From contig DAOSOK010000010.1 in assembly GCA_035373905.1 (NCBI GenBank), forward strand, positions 66,815 to 130,814: a stretch of 64,000 nucleotides of DNA, written 5' to 3'. Source of the stretch: Candidatus Ozemobacteraceae bacterium. Its GTDB lineage: Bacteria; Muiribacteriota; Ozemobacteria; Ozemobacterales; Ozemobacteraceae. How positions within the stretch are numbered: the first letter of the stretch is position 1; each line of letters starts with the position of its first letter. Positions 42,974-51,109 of the stretch are shown piece by piece. Below the pieces are notes generated by a model. It was not told the origin of the DNA. It saw only the letters and a program-made list of their open reading frames with translations, and made no database searches. Made by a program: the position numbers and the translations under genes.

Positions 42974-43527
42974 CCAGCCAGCCGACCGAAAAGGAAAAAA
43001 TCAAGGAGGCGATGGATCGCTTCAAGTCCGGGGACCTCGACATCGCCGAAGACCTGTTCCGGGACTTCCTCAAGGAACACCCGACGAGCGATCTTGCGGA
43101 TAATGCATGCTATAATATCGCCAAGATCTATATGCGCCGCGACCACCCGGTCAAGGCGCTCGAATGGCTGGACTACCTCCTGGTCCATTATCCGGAGAGC
43201 GATGCCGCCTACTTCGCCGAGGACGAAAAGACCGAACTCCTGCGGCAGATGGGCCAGATCACCGGCGAAACCGCCGACGAGTGCTACTTTCGCGGCAAAT
43301 CGGCGTTGAAAGAGAAGAAGATGGACGACGCCGAAAGGATCTTTCTCGAAATGATCGAGAAGTTTCCCGACAGCGATCTCGCCGACAACGCGCATTACAA
43401 CCTCGCCCTCATCGCTAAACAGGCCGGTCGCATGGACCAGGTGCGCCGCCACGTCGATATCATCAAGACCCGCTACCCCGACAGCGACGCCGCGATGTAT
43501 GCCGACGATCTCCTCGCGGAAAGTTGA
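42970..43527 (+). CDS. Soluble TPR/outer-membrane-lipoprotein-like repeat protein
   Basis: 185 residues without signal peptide. Four or five TPR-like helix pairs of the YbgF/BamD kind: SGDLDIAEDLFRDFLKEHPT, DLADNACYNIAKIYMRRDHP, KMDDAERIFLEMIEKFPDSD, and a last pair ending RYPDSDAAMYADDLL. The repeated phrase HPTSDLADNA / FPDSDLADNA / YPDSDAAMYAD shows internal duplication. Last gene of the obgE operon; function unknown, probably protein scaffolding in the cytoplasm. Confidence 0.8.
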   Translation: MTSQPTEKEKIKEAMDRFKSGDLDIAEDLFRDFLKEHPTSDLADNACYNIAKIYMRRDHPVKALEWLDYLLVHYPESDAAYFAEDEKTELLRQMGQITGETADECYFRGKSALKEKKMDDAERIFLEMIEKFPDSDLADNAHYNLALIAKQAGRMDQVRRHVDIIKTRYPDSDAAMYADDLLAES

Positions 43528-43538
43528 AGAAAGAAAGA

Positions 43539-43590
43539 CGCTCAAAAACGAATCCCGCGGGGCTTTCCCCGCGGGATTCGTTTTTGAGCG
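43539..43590. terminator. Perfect 24-bp bidirectional terminator
   Basis: CGCTCAAAAACGAATCCCGCGGGG pairs with its exact reverse complement across CTTT. The AAAAA/TTTTT arms flank a GC core, so it ends the obgE operon on the plus strand and the convergent lipoprotein gene on the minus strand. Confidence 0.92.
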
Positions 43591-43596
43591 CGATTG

Positions 43597-44880
43597 TTAT
43601 TTTTGCAGTTGGAGTTCGGAGGTATAGACGGAATTGCCGTCTTCGGGCACCTTGAGTTTGGTGAGCTCGCCCTTGATATACCCGCGGTTCATGTTGACCG
43701 CGAGGATGTCAAGCTCGTAGCCGGTGATGACGCCGCTGAAGTAGGCTTCTGCGAGGTAATTGCTGCCGACGACGTCGACGTAGGGAACGATATCCTTGCC
43801 GCCCTGCTTGATGTAGACGCGAACGACATCCCCGTTTTCGAGCGTCGAGGGCTCGTTCTGCCCGGACGGCGCCGAGCCGCGCACGACGATGCGGACGTCG
43901 CGGGTGATCGGCTGGACGTTGTTGAAGTCGATGTCGATGCCGCCGATGGTGCCGCCGGGCCGCTGGCTGGGCAGGCTCACCGACGGGTTGATCGTGATCG
44001 TGTCGTAGCCGCGGATTTTCATCTTGACCGCAACGCTTCCGGCGGTGACGGGAACGTTCGAAAGAGAGTAGACGACGGTTCCCTGGAAGGTCGTGCCGCC
44101 GGTGCCCGCGGTCGCGGTGGCGACGACCCGACCGGCCGACTCGGCCCATATGACGCCGGTGAAGTTCGTGCTCGCGTCGAGGATATACCCGGGAACGTTC
44201 CGCAAGGTTCCGGAAACTTCCACCGTGAGCGGGTTCATCTGGATGACTCCCGCGTCGTAGGGGACTTTCGTGATCAGGAGCGGCTGCGAGAGGAAGGGCG
44301 CGTAGTTGTCGCAGGTGATCTTGTAGGTGCGGTTGCCGCCTTCGAGACCGGTCCAGCCGGCATCCTTGAAGTCCTGGGCCGTGTCGAACGTCTTGCTCCG
44401 GGCGGGATCGATCTGCGACACCGTGAATTTCTGGAGAGGCTTTCCGGTGATGGCGTCGACCGGATACCCTTTCAGGGTTCCGCGCACGGCGGTGTTTTCC
44501 TTGACCATGAAGAACGTCGGCGCCTGAACGGTTTCCCCGTTTGTCACCTGGACATGGAGCAGGTTAACCGCACCGCTGGCCGAATAGTTGGACTTCGAAA
44601 AGGCGAGGTCCCAGGGCGCGGAATCCGGATTCATGTTGGGGAGAGCGTATTTTCCGTCTCCGCCGGTGTTGGCTGTCCTGGTGCCGTATTTCGTGTTGGT
44701 TGCGCGGACGAGGACATCCGCAATGGGGGTGTTCGTCGAATCCTCGAGAACATACCCGACAACCGTCCCTGACTGAACGCCCAGGGAGCCTTTCTCGCAA
44801 CCGGTGATGACCAGGCTCGAGAGAGCCAGCGCCATCAGCAGGAGCCACCGTGTTCTGGCCGGTTTTAACTCGCTTCCCAT
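43597..44880 (-). CDS. GCEKGxLG-type lipoprotein with repeated beta domains (paralogue 1)
   Basis: 427 residues. Signal LLLMALALSSLVITGC with lipobox ITGC, then EKGSLGVQSGTVVGYVLEDS, and a series of carboxypeptidase-regulatory-like beta sandwiches (TPIADVLVRATNTKYG, GDGKYALPNM). A segment VSGTLRNVPGYILDASTNFT recurs in the paralogue at 45438 (VGVWKDVPGWVFTNAPDANI). Probably an outer-membrane surface lipoprotein. ATG 44880 has GGAGG five bases upstream. Divergent from the two other paralogues, across a 557-base spacer. Confidence 0.8.
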   Translation of the reverse strand: MGSELKPARTRWLLLMALALSSLVITGCEKGSLGVQSGTVVGYVLEDSTNTPIADVLVRATNTKYGTRTANTGGDGKYALPNMNPDSAPWDLAFSKSNYSASGAVNLLHVQVTNGETVQAPTFFMVKENTAVRGTLKGYPVDAITGKPLQKFTVSQIDPARSKTFDTAQDFKDAGWTGLEGGNRTYKITCDNYAPFLSQPLLITKVPYDAGVIQMNPLTVEVSGTLRNVPGYILDASTNFTGVIWAESAGRVVATATAGTGGTTFQGTVVYSLSNVPVTAGSVAVKMKIRGYDTITINPSVSLPSQRPGGTIGGIDIDFNNVQPITRDVRIVVRGSAPSGQNEPSTLENGDVVRVYIKQGGKDIVPYVDVVGSNYLAEAYFSGVITGYELDILAVNMNRGYIKGELTKLKVPEDGNSVYTSELQLQK

Positions 44881-45437
44881 GTGTGCCTCCGTTATTCGCC
44901 CCACCGCGGAGCAGAATGAAAGTTATCCGGTGAAGTTATCGGCGTTTTCCGTCGAACACTTAAACCTTTTCTTCAATCCGCAATTTCCGAACTGTGTTGC
45001 GGACAGCACAAGAGTTCCCGACAACGAATCAGAGCGCATATTGAAGACTATTCCACCACTGAGGGTTATTGAATCCTGCATATCAAAAACCAGCTTCGTG
45101 TCTCCGCTCGTGCTGTGCTTGTCGAAGCACGAACAGCCACTTGTCGATGGTTCCTCATTTCGTCCTTCGACATGCTCATGGCGAACGGTTGGTTCTCATT
45201 CTCCAGGGCTCAATAGAGATTCATTGCGCTCCTTCATGCCGTAGGGGCAGGTTTGAAAATCGCCCGTGTGGCCCGGACTGATGGCGCGACGCGCCCTGAA
45301 CGCATCCTGCAAATTCTGAAAAAAAATTGGCAGATGATTCAGACAATGATTGGCGTCGGGGGGTAAAGAAATGGGCGAGTTGCGCCGATACAGATTCAAA
45401 CCCATCGGCAAACTGCATCGATCCGGGAGGCCGTATC
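44881..45437. other. 557-base intergenic region between divergent lipoprotein genes
   Basis: It holds a 149-base mobile-like repeat (45067-45215), flanked by AT-richer unique sequence. I see no convincing RNA gene or long open frame; short open frames here are repeat translations. Promoters for both lipoprotein genes must lie here but no clear consensus pair was found. Confidence 0.6.
45067..45215. repeat. 149-bp MITE-like repeat, copy 1
   Basis: Begins TATTGAATCCTGCA and ends with the inverted equivalent (TGGAGGG-like TCCAGGGCTCAATA). Roughly 90% identical by eye to 49671-49819 over the whole 149 bases with no length change. Internal modules CGTGCTGTGCTTGTCGAAGC and CCTTCGACATGCTCATGGCG form hairpins. 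No coding capacity. Confidence 0.75.
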
Positions 45438-46667
45438 ATGATTCCTGCAAAAAGAATCCCCTCTGGCATGGGGATCCTCATTGCCTTTTTCCTGCTTATC
45501 ATCTCCTTGGTAGGCTGTGAGAAGGGAACACTCGGTCTCAAGGGAGGGAGCGTGTCCGGCTTCGTCGTCGACAGCCGCACCCTCGCTGGAGTCAGCGGCG
45601 TCAGCGTCACAGGGATAACCGGCGCCGAGAAGGATAAAGTGACGAAATTCACCTACACCGACTCCAGAGGCGCCTATGTCTTCACCGACCTCCGCGCCGG
45701 CGAATGGAAACTTTCCTTCGACAAGGCCGGATACGACCCCATCGCGCAGGATGCCTCGGCGGCCGTGAGCGTCGTCGTGGTGAATGACGAGAACAGGGCC
45801 GTGCCTGACGTGAGAATGGTTCAATTGTATACGAATCAGTATATCAATGTGAAGGGGACCCTGAAGGATGCGCGGAACGGGACGCTGATCTCCATCGGAA
45901 ACAGCCAGTTCACGTTCGGCACCCAGGTGTTCAACAACCGCATGCCGAGCGACTTCCAGATCGGGTTCGCCGTCGCGGCGCAGGCCGGCGGAATCGACGT
46001 GACAATCAAGGTGACGAATTACGAGACCTACACCACGACCATCACCGGCACGACCGACGTCGATCTGGGGGTCATCCTCCTCCAGCCCCAGACCTACAAA
46101 ATCGTCGGCGTCTGGAAGGACGTTCCAGGGTGGGTGTTCACCAACGCCCCCGATGCGAACATCATCGCCTACTCGGGAAACCGCGTCGTGGCGACGGCGA
46201 CGGGAAAACTGAACGCGCAGTCCTTCGAAATCGGCGGCATTCCGATGGGCACCACCGTTTCTCTCGAAGCGGAAATCAAGGGCTACCGGATGAACGGAGC
46301 CGTTCCCGTCGTGCCGAACAGTGATTTCCAGGGGGTCATCTACCAGACCCTCTCGCTGAAGACGAACTTCTCCCCGATCCTTCGCGACGTCCGGGTCGTC
46401 GTGATCGGAGCGAACATCAACAACGGCGAGCGCATCGGCGCCTACTGCCAGGAGACCGGCACCGTCTGGGCGACGACGACGGTCACCAACTCGGGCCTGC
46501 TCACGACGACGCCGAAGGTCGTCGACCTGGGAACGAACCAGGTGCCAACGGGTTACACCCTGACGTTCAAGGGATACAACGTCGATGACGGCACGTTCGG
46601 AACCGAATCGCCGATGATCAATGATGACGGTGTCGATCCTCAGATCGTCACCATCCAGGTGAACTGA
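45438..46667 (+). CDS. GCEKGxLG-type lipoprotein (paralogue 2)
   Basis: 409 residues. Export signal GILIAFFLLIISLVGC with lipobox, then EKGTLGLKGGSVSGFVVDS; beta-sandwich repeats follow (LAGVSGVSVTGITGAEKDKV; SRGAYVFTDLRAGEWKLSFD), then VGVWKDVPGWVFTNAPDANI near 220 and a Gly/Thr-rich end. ATG 45438 follows GGGAGG. Its TGA overlaps an ATG (46667) of the next paralogue's frame, so the two form an operon. Cell-surface location is expected; partner and ligand unknown. Confidence 0.82.
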   Translation: MIPAKRIPSGMGILIAFFLLIISLVGCEKGTLGLKGGSVSGFVVDSRTLAGVSGVSVTGITGAEKDKVTKFTYTDSRGAYVFTDLRAGEWKLSFDKAGYDPIAQDASAAVSVVVVNDENRAVPDVRMVQLYTNQYINVKGTLKDARNGTLISIGNSQFTFGTQVFNNRMPSDFQIGFAVAAQAGGIDVTIKVTNYETYTTTITGTTDVDLGVILLQPQTYKIVGVWKDVPGWVFTNAPDANIIAYSGNRVVATATGKLNAQSFEIGGIPMGTTVSLEAEIKGYRMNGAVPVVPNSDFQGVIYQTLSLKTNFSPILRDVRVVVIGANINNGERIGAYCQETGTVWATTTVTNSGLLTTTPKVVDLGTNQVPTGYTLTFKGYNVDDGTFGTESPMINDDGVDPQIVTIQVN

Positions 46668-46726
46668 TGGAGGATCATAAAGCTATGTCTGATACGGCCA
46701 TGAATGACAACAGGAGGTCGGGATTC

Positions 46727-48094
46727 ATGAATGTTCGCGTATGGGGAGGCTGGCTGCTGGCCGCTCTCGGCATCACGGTCCTCATGACGATGGGATGCGA
46801 GAAGGGCGCCCTCGGCGTCCGGTCCAGCAACCTGACCGGATTGATCGTCGACAGCGCCTCGTCGGCCCCCATTGAAGGCGTGCGCGTCAGGATCGTGTCC
46901 GAAGCGGCGGTCAGCACGAACGCTCAGGCGGCTCTCGGCCAGAACTTCGTTTCCGTCACCGGTGCCAACGGGCGGTTCATGTTTACGAATCTCACGCCTG
47001 ACAAGTTCAAGATCGAAGCCACCAAGGTCGGTTACGAGGACTTGCAGTATCCTTCAGCCTCCTCGACCGTAACTTCCGTATACGTCCAGAACGCTGAAAC
47101 GGTCGATATCGGTGCGATCAAGATGAACGCCGTCGGCAGTCCGTTGCCTCAGTATATTTCCGTTCGTCTGAATCTTCGCGACAGCAAGTCGATGGAACTC
47201 CTGGATGGAAATGAGCTGGTGACGATCACCTTCGACAACCAGACGTTCACCTACACGGTTACCGAATGGAAAAACGGCCAGACAGCCGGAGGACAAGCGA
47301 TTCAACTTCCGGCAAAAGGCGGAGTCTATGCCGTTTCAATCAGCCCGAATCCCGATCTCTACAAAACGACCAACACGACTCTGTCTGGGACGGCCAATAT
47401 TCTCACGGACATCATGCTGGAAGCCAATTCATACAACCTCATCGTGCGCTGTGTGAACGTTCCGGATTATATCGTAGGCGGTATCATGAATATCTACGCC
47501 GAACAGGCCGGAACGAATCCCCCGAAGATTCTCGCCACGCATACGATCAGCGACCTTGGCAACCTGACGAGCCCGCAGTTGCCCAACGTGGTCAAGGTCC
47601 CTGGGGTGGCCTTCCCGATCAATCTCCGCGTCAACGTTCGGGGATATCTGGATGAAGTCATTGCGATCGATACGATCGCCCAAGGCGAACAGGGAAATAT
47701 CCGAATCGATGTTGATTTCCTTGCGAACAATGACACCCTTGCGCCGGCGCTCGATGCTGCCAACCCCGTTGTTGGCATCCTCGACAACCGTGTCACCCGT
47801 GGTGTCACCATCCGTGTTGCGGGTCCAGATCTGATCAACAACGACACCGTCATCGGCAATCTGTGGCATACCAACGTTCCGGTCAACTACGTTGGCGGTG
47901 GTGTCTGCGATCTCGATTATGCGGCTGTCCCCGTTGGTTATAAACAGCCCTGGACCGTCTCGATCTATCCCGATTCAAAAGGACCGGCGGCGGCTTCCGG
48001 CAGTTACTCGATCAACGGGGATGCGATGATCAATCCTGAAGAGGATGCCGGAAATATCATTCTCCTCATCGGGGCAGTTGCGAAACGGCCCTGA
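46727..48094 (+). CDS. GCEKGxLG-type lipoprotein (paralogue 3)
   Basis: 455 residues. Signal GWLLAALGITVLMTMGC with lipobox MGC, then EKGALGVRSSNLTGLIVDS, regulatory-like domain (APIEGVRVRIVSEAAV; ANGRFMFTNLTPDKFKIEA) and long Asn/Thr-rich beta segments. ATG 46727 was chosen because AGGAGG lies ten bases upstream and the signal peptide then has a normal length; in-frame ATGs at 46667 and 46685 would add 14-20 hydrophilic residues. Ends 5 bases before the terminator at 48100-48153. Confidence 0.8.
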   Translation: MNVRVWGGWLLAALGITVLMTMGCEKGALGVRSSNLTGLIVDSASSAPIEGVRVRIVSEAAVSTNAQAALGQNFVSVTGANGRFMFTNLTPDKFKIEATKVGYEDLQYPSASSTVTSVYVQNAETVDIGAIKMNAVGSPLPQYISVRLNLRDSKSMELLDGNELVTITFDNQTFTYTVTEWKNGQTAGGQAIQLPAKGGVYAVSISPNPDLYKTTNTTLSGTANILTDIMLEANSYNLIVRCVNVPDYIVGGIMNIYAEQAGTNPPKILATHTISDLGNLTSPQLPNVVKVPGVAFPINLRVNVRGYLDEVIAIDTIAQGEQGNIRIDVDFLANNDTLAPALDAANPVVGILDNRVTRGVTIRVAGPDLINNDTVIGNLWHTNVPVNYVGGGVCDLDYAAVPVGYKQPWTVSIYPDSKGPAAASGSYSINGDAMINPEEDAGNIILLIGAVAKRP

Positions 48095-48099
48095 GAACG

Positions 48100-48153
48100 C
48101 GATCGATAGAAAAATCCCCCGGACGATCGTCCGGGGGTTTTTTCTATCGATCG
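48100..48153. terminator. 27-bp bidirectional terminator
   Basis: CGATCGATAGAAAAATCCCC... and its near-perfect inverse (one mismatch) surround GGACGATCGTCC. T-rich and A-rich arms allow termination of lipoprotein 3 on the plus strand and deoB on the minus strand. Confidence 0.9.
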
Positions 48154-48160
48154 AACGAGG

Positions 48161-49312
48161 TTATTTCCAGAATGTCGTTCCCCGATCGTAGGTGTGACCG
48201 AGATGTTGCGCTATGCTTGCCGCTATATCCCAAAGGCCGTGGCGGATGCCGAGGTCGGCGCCGGGGCGACCCTTCTGGTAGGCGAGCAGGAAGGGATACT
48301 CGCGGGTGTGGTCGCTTCCCTTGAAGGTCGGGTCGCAGCCGTGGTCGGAGGTGAGGATCAGGAGGTCTTTCTCGTCGAGCTTCGCCATGAAGCCGGCCAG
48401 CCAGGCGTCGAATTCCTCGAGGGCCTTCCTGTAGCCGGCCACGTCGCGGCGGTGGCCGTAGATCATGTCGGTGTCGACGAGGTTCACGAAGATGAGGCCC
48501 TCTTTCACCTTGTCGAGCGACTCCATCGTTTTCTTCATGCCGTCGGCGTTGCTTTCGGTCGTGACGTATGGATCGACACCGCGGCCGGCGAAGATGTCAT
48601 AGATCTTGCCGATACCGTAGGTCGTCACGCCCTTCTTCTTCAGCACGTCGAGCAGGGTGTCGACCGACGGCTCGAGACTGAAATCGTGCCGGTGCGCCGT
48701 GCGCTTGTAGGCACCCGACGTGCCTATGAACGGCCGGGCGATGACGCGCGCGGCGCCCAGGTCGGGCGGCTGGAGCAGCTCTCGGGCCTTGCGGCAGATG
48801 GCATACAACTCTTCCAGCGGGACCACTTCCTCGTGGGCGGCGATCTGGAACACCGAGTCGGCCGACGTGTAGACGATCAGCTTGCCGGTTTTGACATGCT
48901 CGTCGCCGAGCTGCATGATGATCTCGGTGCCGGAAGCCGGGTAATTTCCGATCGTGCCGCGACCGACGGTTTTTTCAAACGTCTCGATGAAGGATTTGGG
49001 AAACCCTTTCGGGAAAACCGGGAAGGCAAAATCGAGCTTCGCGCCCATCATTTCCCAGTGGCCCGTCGTCGTGTCCTTGCCCGGCGACAGTTCGTGCAGC
49101 TTTCCGAACGAGCCGAGAGGCTGCTTCGCCGGGGGAACGCCGACGATCGGCGTGATGTTGCCCAGGCCCAGCTTCGCCATGGTCGGCACATTCAGCCCGC
49201 CCGACACCTTCGCGATGTTCGGAATCGTCGCCGACCCCTCATCGCCATACTGCGCCGCATCAGGCATCGCCCCGATGCCCGCGCTGTCAACCACGATACA
49301 TATTGCTCGCAT
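48161..49312 (-). CDS. deoB: Phosphopentomutase
   Basis: 383 residues of the alkaline-phosphatase-like mutase interconverting (deoxy)ribose 1- and 5-phosphates. Diagnostic parts: IVVDSAGIGAMPDAAQYGDE (metal-binding D), the GKDTTTGHWEMMG block (phosphorylated Thr and His), YTSADSVFQIAAHEE, LIFVNLVDTDMIYGHRRD and LTSDHGCDPTFKGSDHTREY. Length normal. ATG 49312 follows AAGGAG. It sits just beyond the microcompartment operon on the same strand and would supply deoxyribose 5-phosphate from nucleoside breakdown. Confidence 0.96.
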   Translation of the reverse strand: MRAICIVVDSAGIGAMPDAAQYGDEGSATIPNIAKVSGGLNVPTMAKLGLGNITPIVGVPPAKQPLGSFGKLHELSPGKDTTTGHWEMMGAKLDFAFPVFPKGFPKSFIETFEKTVGRGTIGNYPASGTEIIMQLGDEHVKTGKLIVYTSADSVFQIAAHEEVVPLEELYAICRKARELLQPPDLGAARVIARPFIGTSGAYKRTAHRHDFSLEPSVDTLLDVLKKKGVTTYGIGKIYDIFAGRGVDPYVTTESNADGMKKTMESLDKVKEGLIFVNLVDTDMIYGHRRDVAGYRKALEEFDAWLAGFMAKLDEKDLLILTSDHGCDPTFKGSDHTREYPFLLAYQKGRPGADLGIRHGLWDIAASIAQHLGHTYDRGTTFWK

Positions 49313-49328
49313 TCTTACTCTCCTTGGG

Positions 49329-49586
49329 TCATGCCGCTTTCGTCTTTTTTACCGGAAGCGCATGGGAAATATTCAGTAACCCGTCGATCGAAAGGTCTTC
49401 ATCGACGAGTGGCCAGTGGATACCATAACCTGACGGGGAAATTTCTAATGCATTTCTTTGCTCGGTTGTCGCTTCAGATAGTTTTGAAGAAATCTCATTG
49501 AGTTTGAATTCATACGGTTTTCCATCGATTTCGATCAGCATGGTTTCGTTCGTGAAGCGAACATAGTGAATTACGTGAAGCATCAT
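49329..49586 (-). CDS. DUF2442 family small protein
   Basis: 85 residues with the family ending: MLIEIDGKPYEFKL, LSEATTEQRNALEISPSGYG, IHWPLVDEDLSIDGLL. DUF2442 proteins often accompany toxin-antitoxin-like DUF4160 partners; none is adjacent here. Start: ATG 49586 or 49583; a TTGTGGTATCAT box ends at 49592, so the transcript is probably leaderless, and no ribosome site is present. AT-richer than neighbours and surrounded by repeats, so probably horizontally acquired. Confidence 0.8.
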   Translation of the reverse strand: MMLHVIHYVRFTNETMLIEIDGKPYEFKLNEISSKLSEATTEQRNALEISPSGYGIHWPLVDEDLSIDGLLNISHALPVKKTKAA

Positions 49587-49591
49587 AAAAA

Positions 49592-49603
49592 ATGATACCA
49601 CAA
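49592..49603 (-). promoter_or_regulatory. Extended -10 box of the DUF2442 gene
   Basis: Minus strand TTGTGGTATCAT with TG one base before TATCAT (49592-49597). Five bases separate it from ATG 49586. Confidence 0.45.
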
Positions 49604-49641
49604 TTCATGGGATTGCTTCGCAGCAACGCGGAGTGCGTTCC

Positions 49642-49661
49642 GGGCGCATCGCGATGCGCCC
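49642..49661. repeat. REP-like palindrome
   Basis: GGGCGCATCGCGATGCGCCC, a perfect 20-base palindrome directly before the MITE-like element. Part of a family also seen at 49842-49861 and 17478-17503. Confidence 0.6.
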
Positions 49662-49670
49662 CAACATGCC

Positions 49671-49819
49671 TATTGAGTCCTGCATATCAAAAACCAGCTT
49701 CGTGTCTCCGTTCGTGCTGAGCTTGTCGAAGCACGAACAGCCACTTGCCGATGATTCCTCATTTCGCCCTTCGACAGGCTCAGGGCGAACGGGTGGTTTT
49801 CATTCTGCAGGAATCAATA
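49671..49819. repeat. 149-bp MITE-like repeat, copy 2
   Basis: Starts TATTGAGTCCTGCA and ends TGCAGGAATCAATA, its inverse with one mismatch: 14-bp terminal inverted repeats. Same length and about 90% identity to 45067-45215. Internal hairpins GTTCGTGCT/AGCACGAAC and CGCCCT/AGGGCG. With the REP-like palindromes on each side it fills most of the 49587-49941 gap. Confidence 0.8.
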
Positions 49820-49841
49820 ATGTCCAAGCCCCAAGTCGTAG

Positions 49842-49861
49842 GGGCGGATCGTGATCCGCCC
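49842..49861. repeat. REP-like palindrome
   Basis: GGGCGGATCGTGATCCGCCC with a two-base centre. A 'GTAGGGGCGGATC' type unit, 22 bases after the MITE-like element. Confidence 0.6.
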
Positions 49862-49941
49862 GCATCCGGAGAAACTCATACGCTTACCCTGCAGAAAATC
49901 ATTGTCAGCAATACCTGATCAGAGTGGGAAATTGAAAAACG

Positions 49942-50406
49942 TCATCCCTTCTGCGGTTGCGTGCCCAGAGATTCGAGGCGGGTGATCTTGGCGACGCGGG
50001 CGGCGTGGCGGCCGGGGGCTGGCTGGGTGGCGATCCAGAGGTCGACGATCTGCTTCATCAGGCCTGTGCCGATCACCATGCTGCCCAGGGTGAGCAGGTT
50101 TGCGTGGTTGTGCTCGCGGCTGTTGCGGGCGGTGTAGAGATCGTTGCAGCAGGCGGCCCGGACGCCGGGGACCTTGTTCGCGGCCATGCACGAGCCGATG
50201 CCGGCCCCGTCGATGACGATGCCGAGCGTGTGCGGGTTCATCGCGACCGCGTTGGCGACCAGCCAGGCGATGTCGGGATAATCGACCGGGTCGGTCGAGA
50301 AGGCGCCGACGTCCTCGACCGTGTGGCCGGCCGCCGTCAGGTGCTTCTTCAGCTCCTCCTTGTGCGAAAACCCGCCATGATCAGCCCCAATCACAATCCT
50401 CGGCAT
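49942..50406 (-). CDS. RpiB/LacAB-family sugar-phosphate isomerase-like protein, altered active site
   Basis: 154 residues. Fold signature is clear: IVIGADHGGFSHKEELKKHL, DYPDIAWLVANAV, GAGIGSCMAANKVPGVRAA, and SREHNHANLLTLGSMVIG. In standard RpiB the catalytic Cys lies in (I)CGTGIG; here the position is Asp66 (VIDGAGIG), and the Thr is Ala68. Some actinobacterial RpiB use Glu elsewhere, so activity is not excluded. Microcompartment loci of the sugar-phosphate type carry such RpiB relatives. It is the last gene of the BMC operon, 112 bases after the PduT-like gene. Substrate unknown. Confidence 0.8.
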   Translation of the reverse strand: MPRIVIGADHGGFSHKEELKKHLTAAGHTVEDVGAFSTDPVDYPDIAWLVANAVAMNPHTLGIVIDGAGIGSCMAANKVPGVRAACCNDLYTARNSREHNHANLLTLGSMVIGTGLMKQIVDLWIATQPAPGRHAARVAKITRLESLGTQPQKG

Positions 50407-50518
50407 CTTTCGTCACTCCATCGGTCAATATCTGTGCGATCTGCGTCATCTGCGGATAACGCTGCGAATAAATCCCGAAAACCTCTGTATCTCTCTGTCT
50501 CCGGGGGGAAATCGTCCC

Positions 50519-51076
50519 TCAAATGAACTCGCGGAAGAGTTCGGGGCGGGGGCGCGGGATGACGACGCTGTAGACGACCTGGCCGCGCCCATCGAGGACG
50601 TTCAGACCCGCGGCGACGGCGGCCTCGACGGCGGCGACGTCGCCGGTCATCGTGTAGAACGCCTTCCCGCCGATCGCCATCGCGATGCGGATTTCGACGA
50701 GTTGCACGTCGGCGGCCTTCGCCGAGGCGTCGGCCGCCAGGATCGTCGAGACGACGTCGAACGTCTCGACGACGCCCAGCGCATCCGTCTCGGGAATCGG
50801 GTTGGTCGCCGTCATCGCCGGGTAGATCTGCGGATGCAGGTTCGGGATGACGAGGTCGTTCACGAGATACCCCTGGCCGACGCGGACGCCGGCGGCGACG
50901 CTCGCCTCGACGGCCGCCACGTCGCCCCAGACCATGACGATGAACTTGCCCGGGCAGATGGTGCGCGACAGGACGAGCTCGACGGATGCGGTCTTGAGCA
51001 TGGCGTCGGTGGTCTGGTAGCCCATGGCGATGCTGGACAGTTCCACGAGGCCGATGGCGTTCTGCGAGATGTTCAT
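50519..51076 (-). CDS. PduT-type tandem-domain microcompartment shell protein with iron-sulfur cysteine
   Basis: 185 residues made of two BMC domains (about 5-90 and 97-180). The first has AIGLVELSSIAMGYQTTDAM and SRTICPGKFIVMVWGDVAAV: Cys41 matches the cysteine that holds a [4Fe-4S] cluster in the pore of PduT trimers. The second has ALGVVETFDVVSTILAADAS and closes with VIPRPRPELFREF. The trimer is thought to pass electrons through the shell to PduS, whose gene lies next upstream, 33 bases away. Confidence 0.94.
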   Translation of the reverse strand: MNISQNAIGLVELSSIAMGYQTTDAMLKTASVELVLSRTICPGKFIVMVWGDVAAVEASVAAGVRVGQGYLVNDLVIPNLHPQIYPAMTATNPIPETDALGVVETFDVVSTILAADASAKAADVQLVEIRIAMAIGGKAFYTMTGDVAAVEAAVAAGLNVLDGRGQVVYSVVIPRPRPELFREFI

Positions 51077-51109
51077 GGCGGTGCTCTCAGTTCGGTTTCA
51101 TGGGCGTCT

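Noticed and set aside
48181..49501. 435-codon open frame opposite deoB
   Set aside because: Antisense shadow; deoB has all phosphopentomutase motifs.
50407..50518. Possible small RNA before the RpiB gene
   Set aside because: The CTGTGCGATCTGCGTCATCTGCGG wording is a common dispersed repeat; no promoter or terminator.
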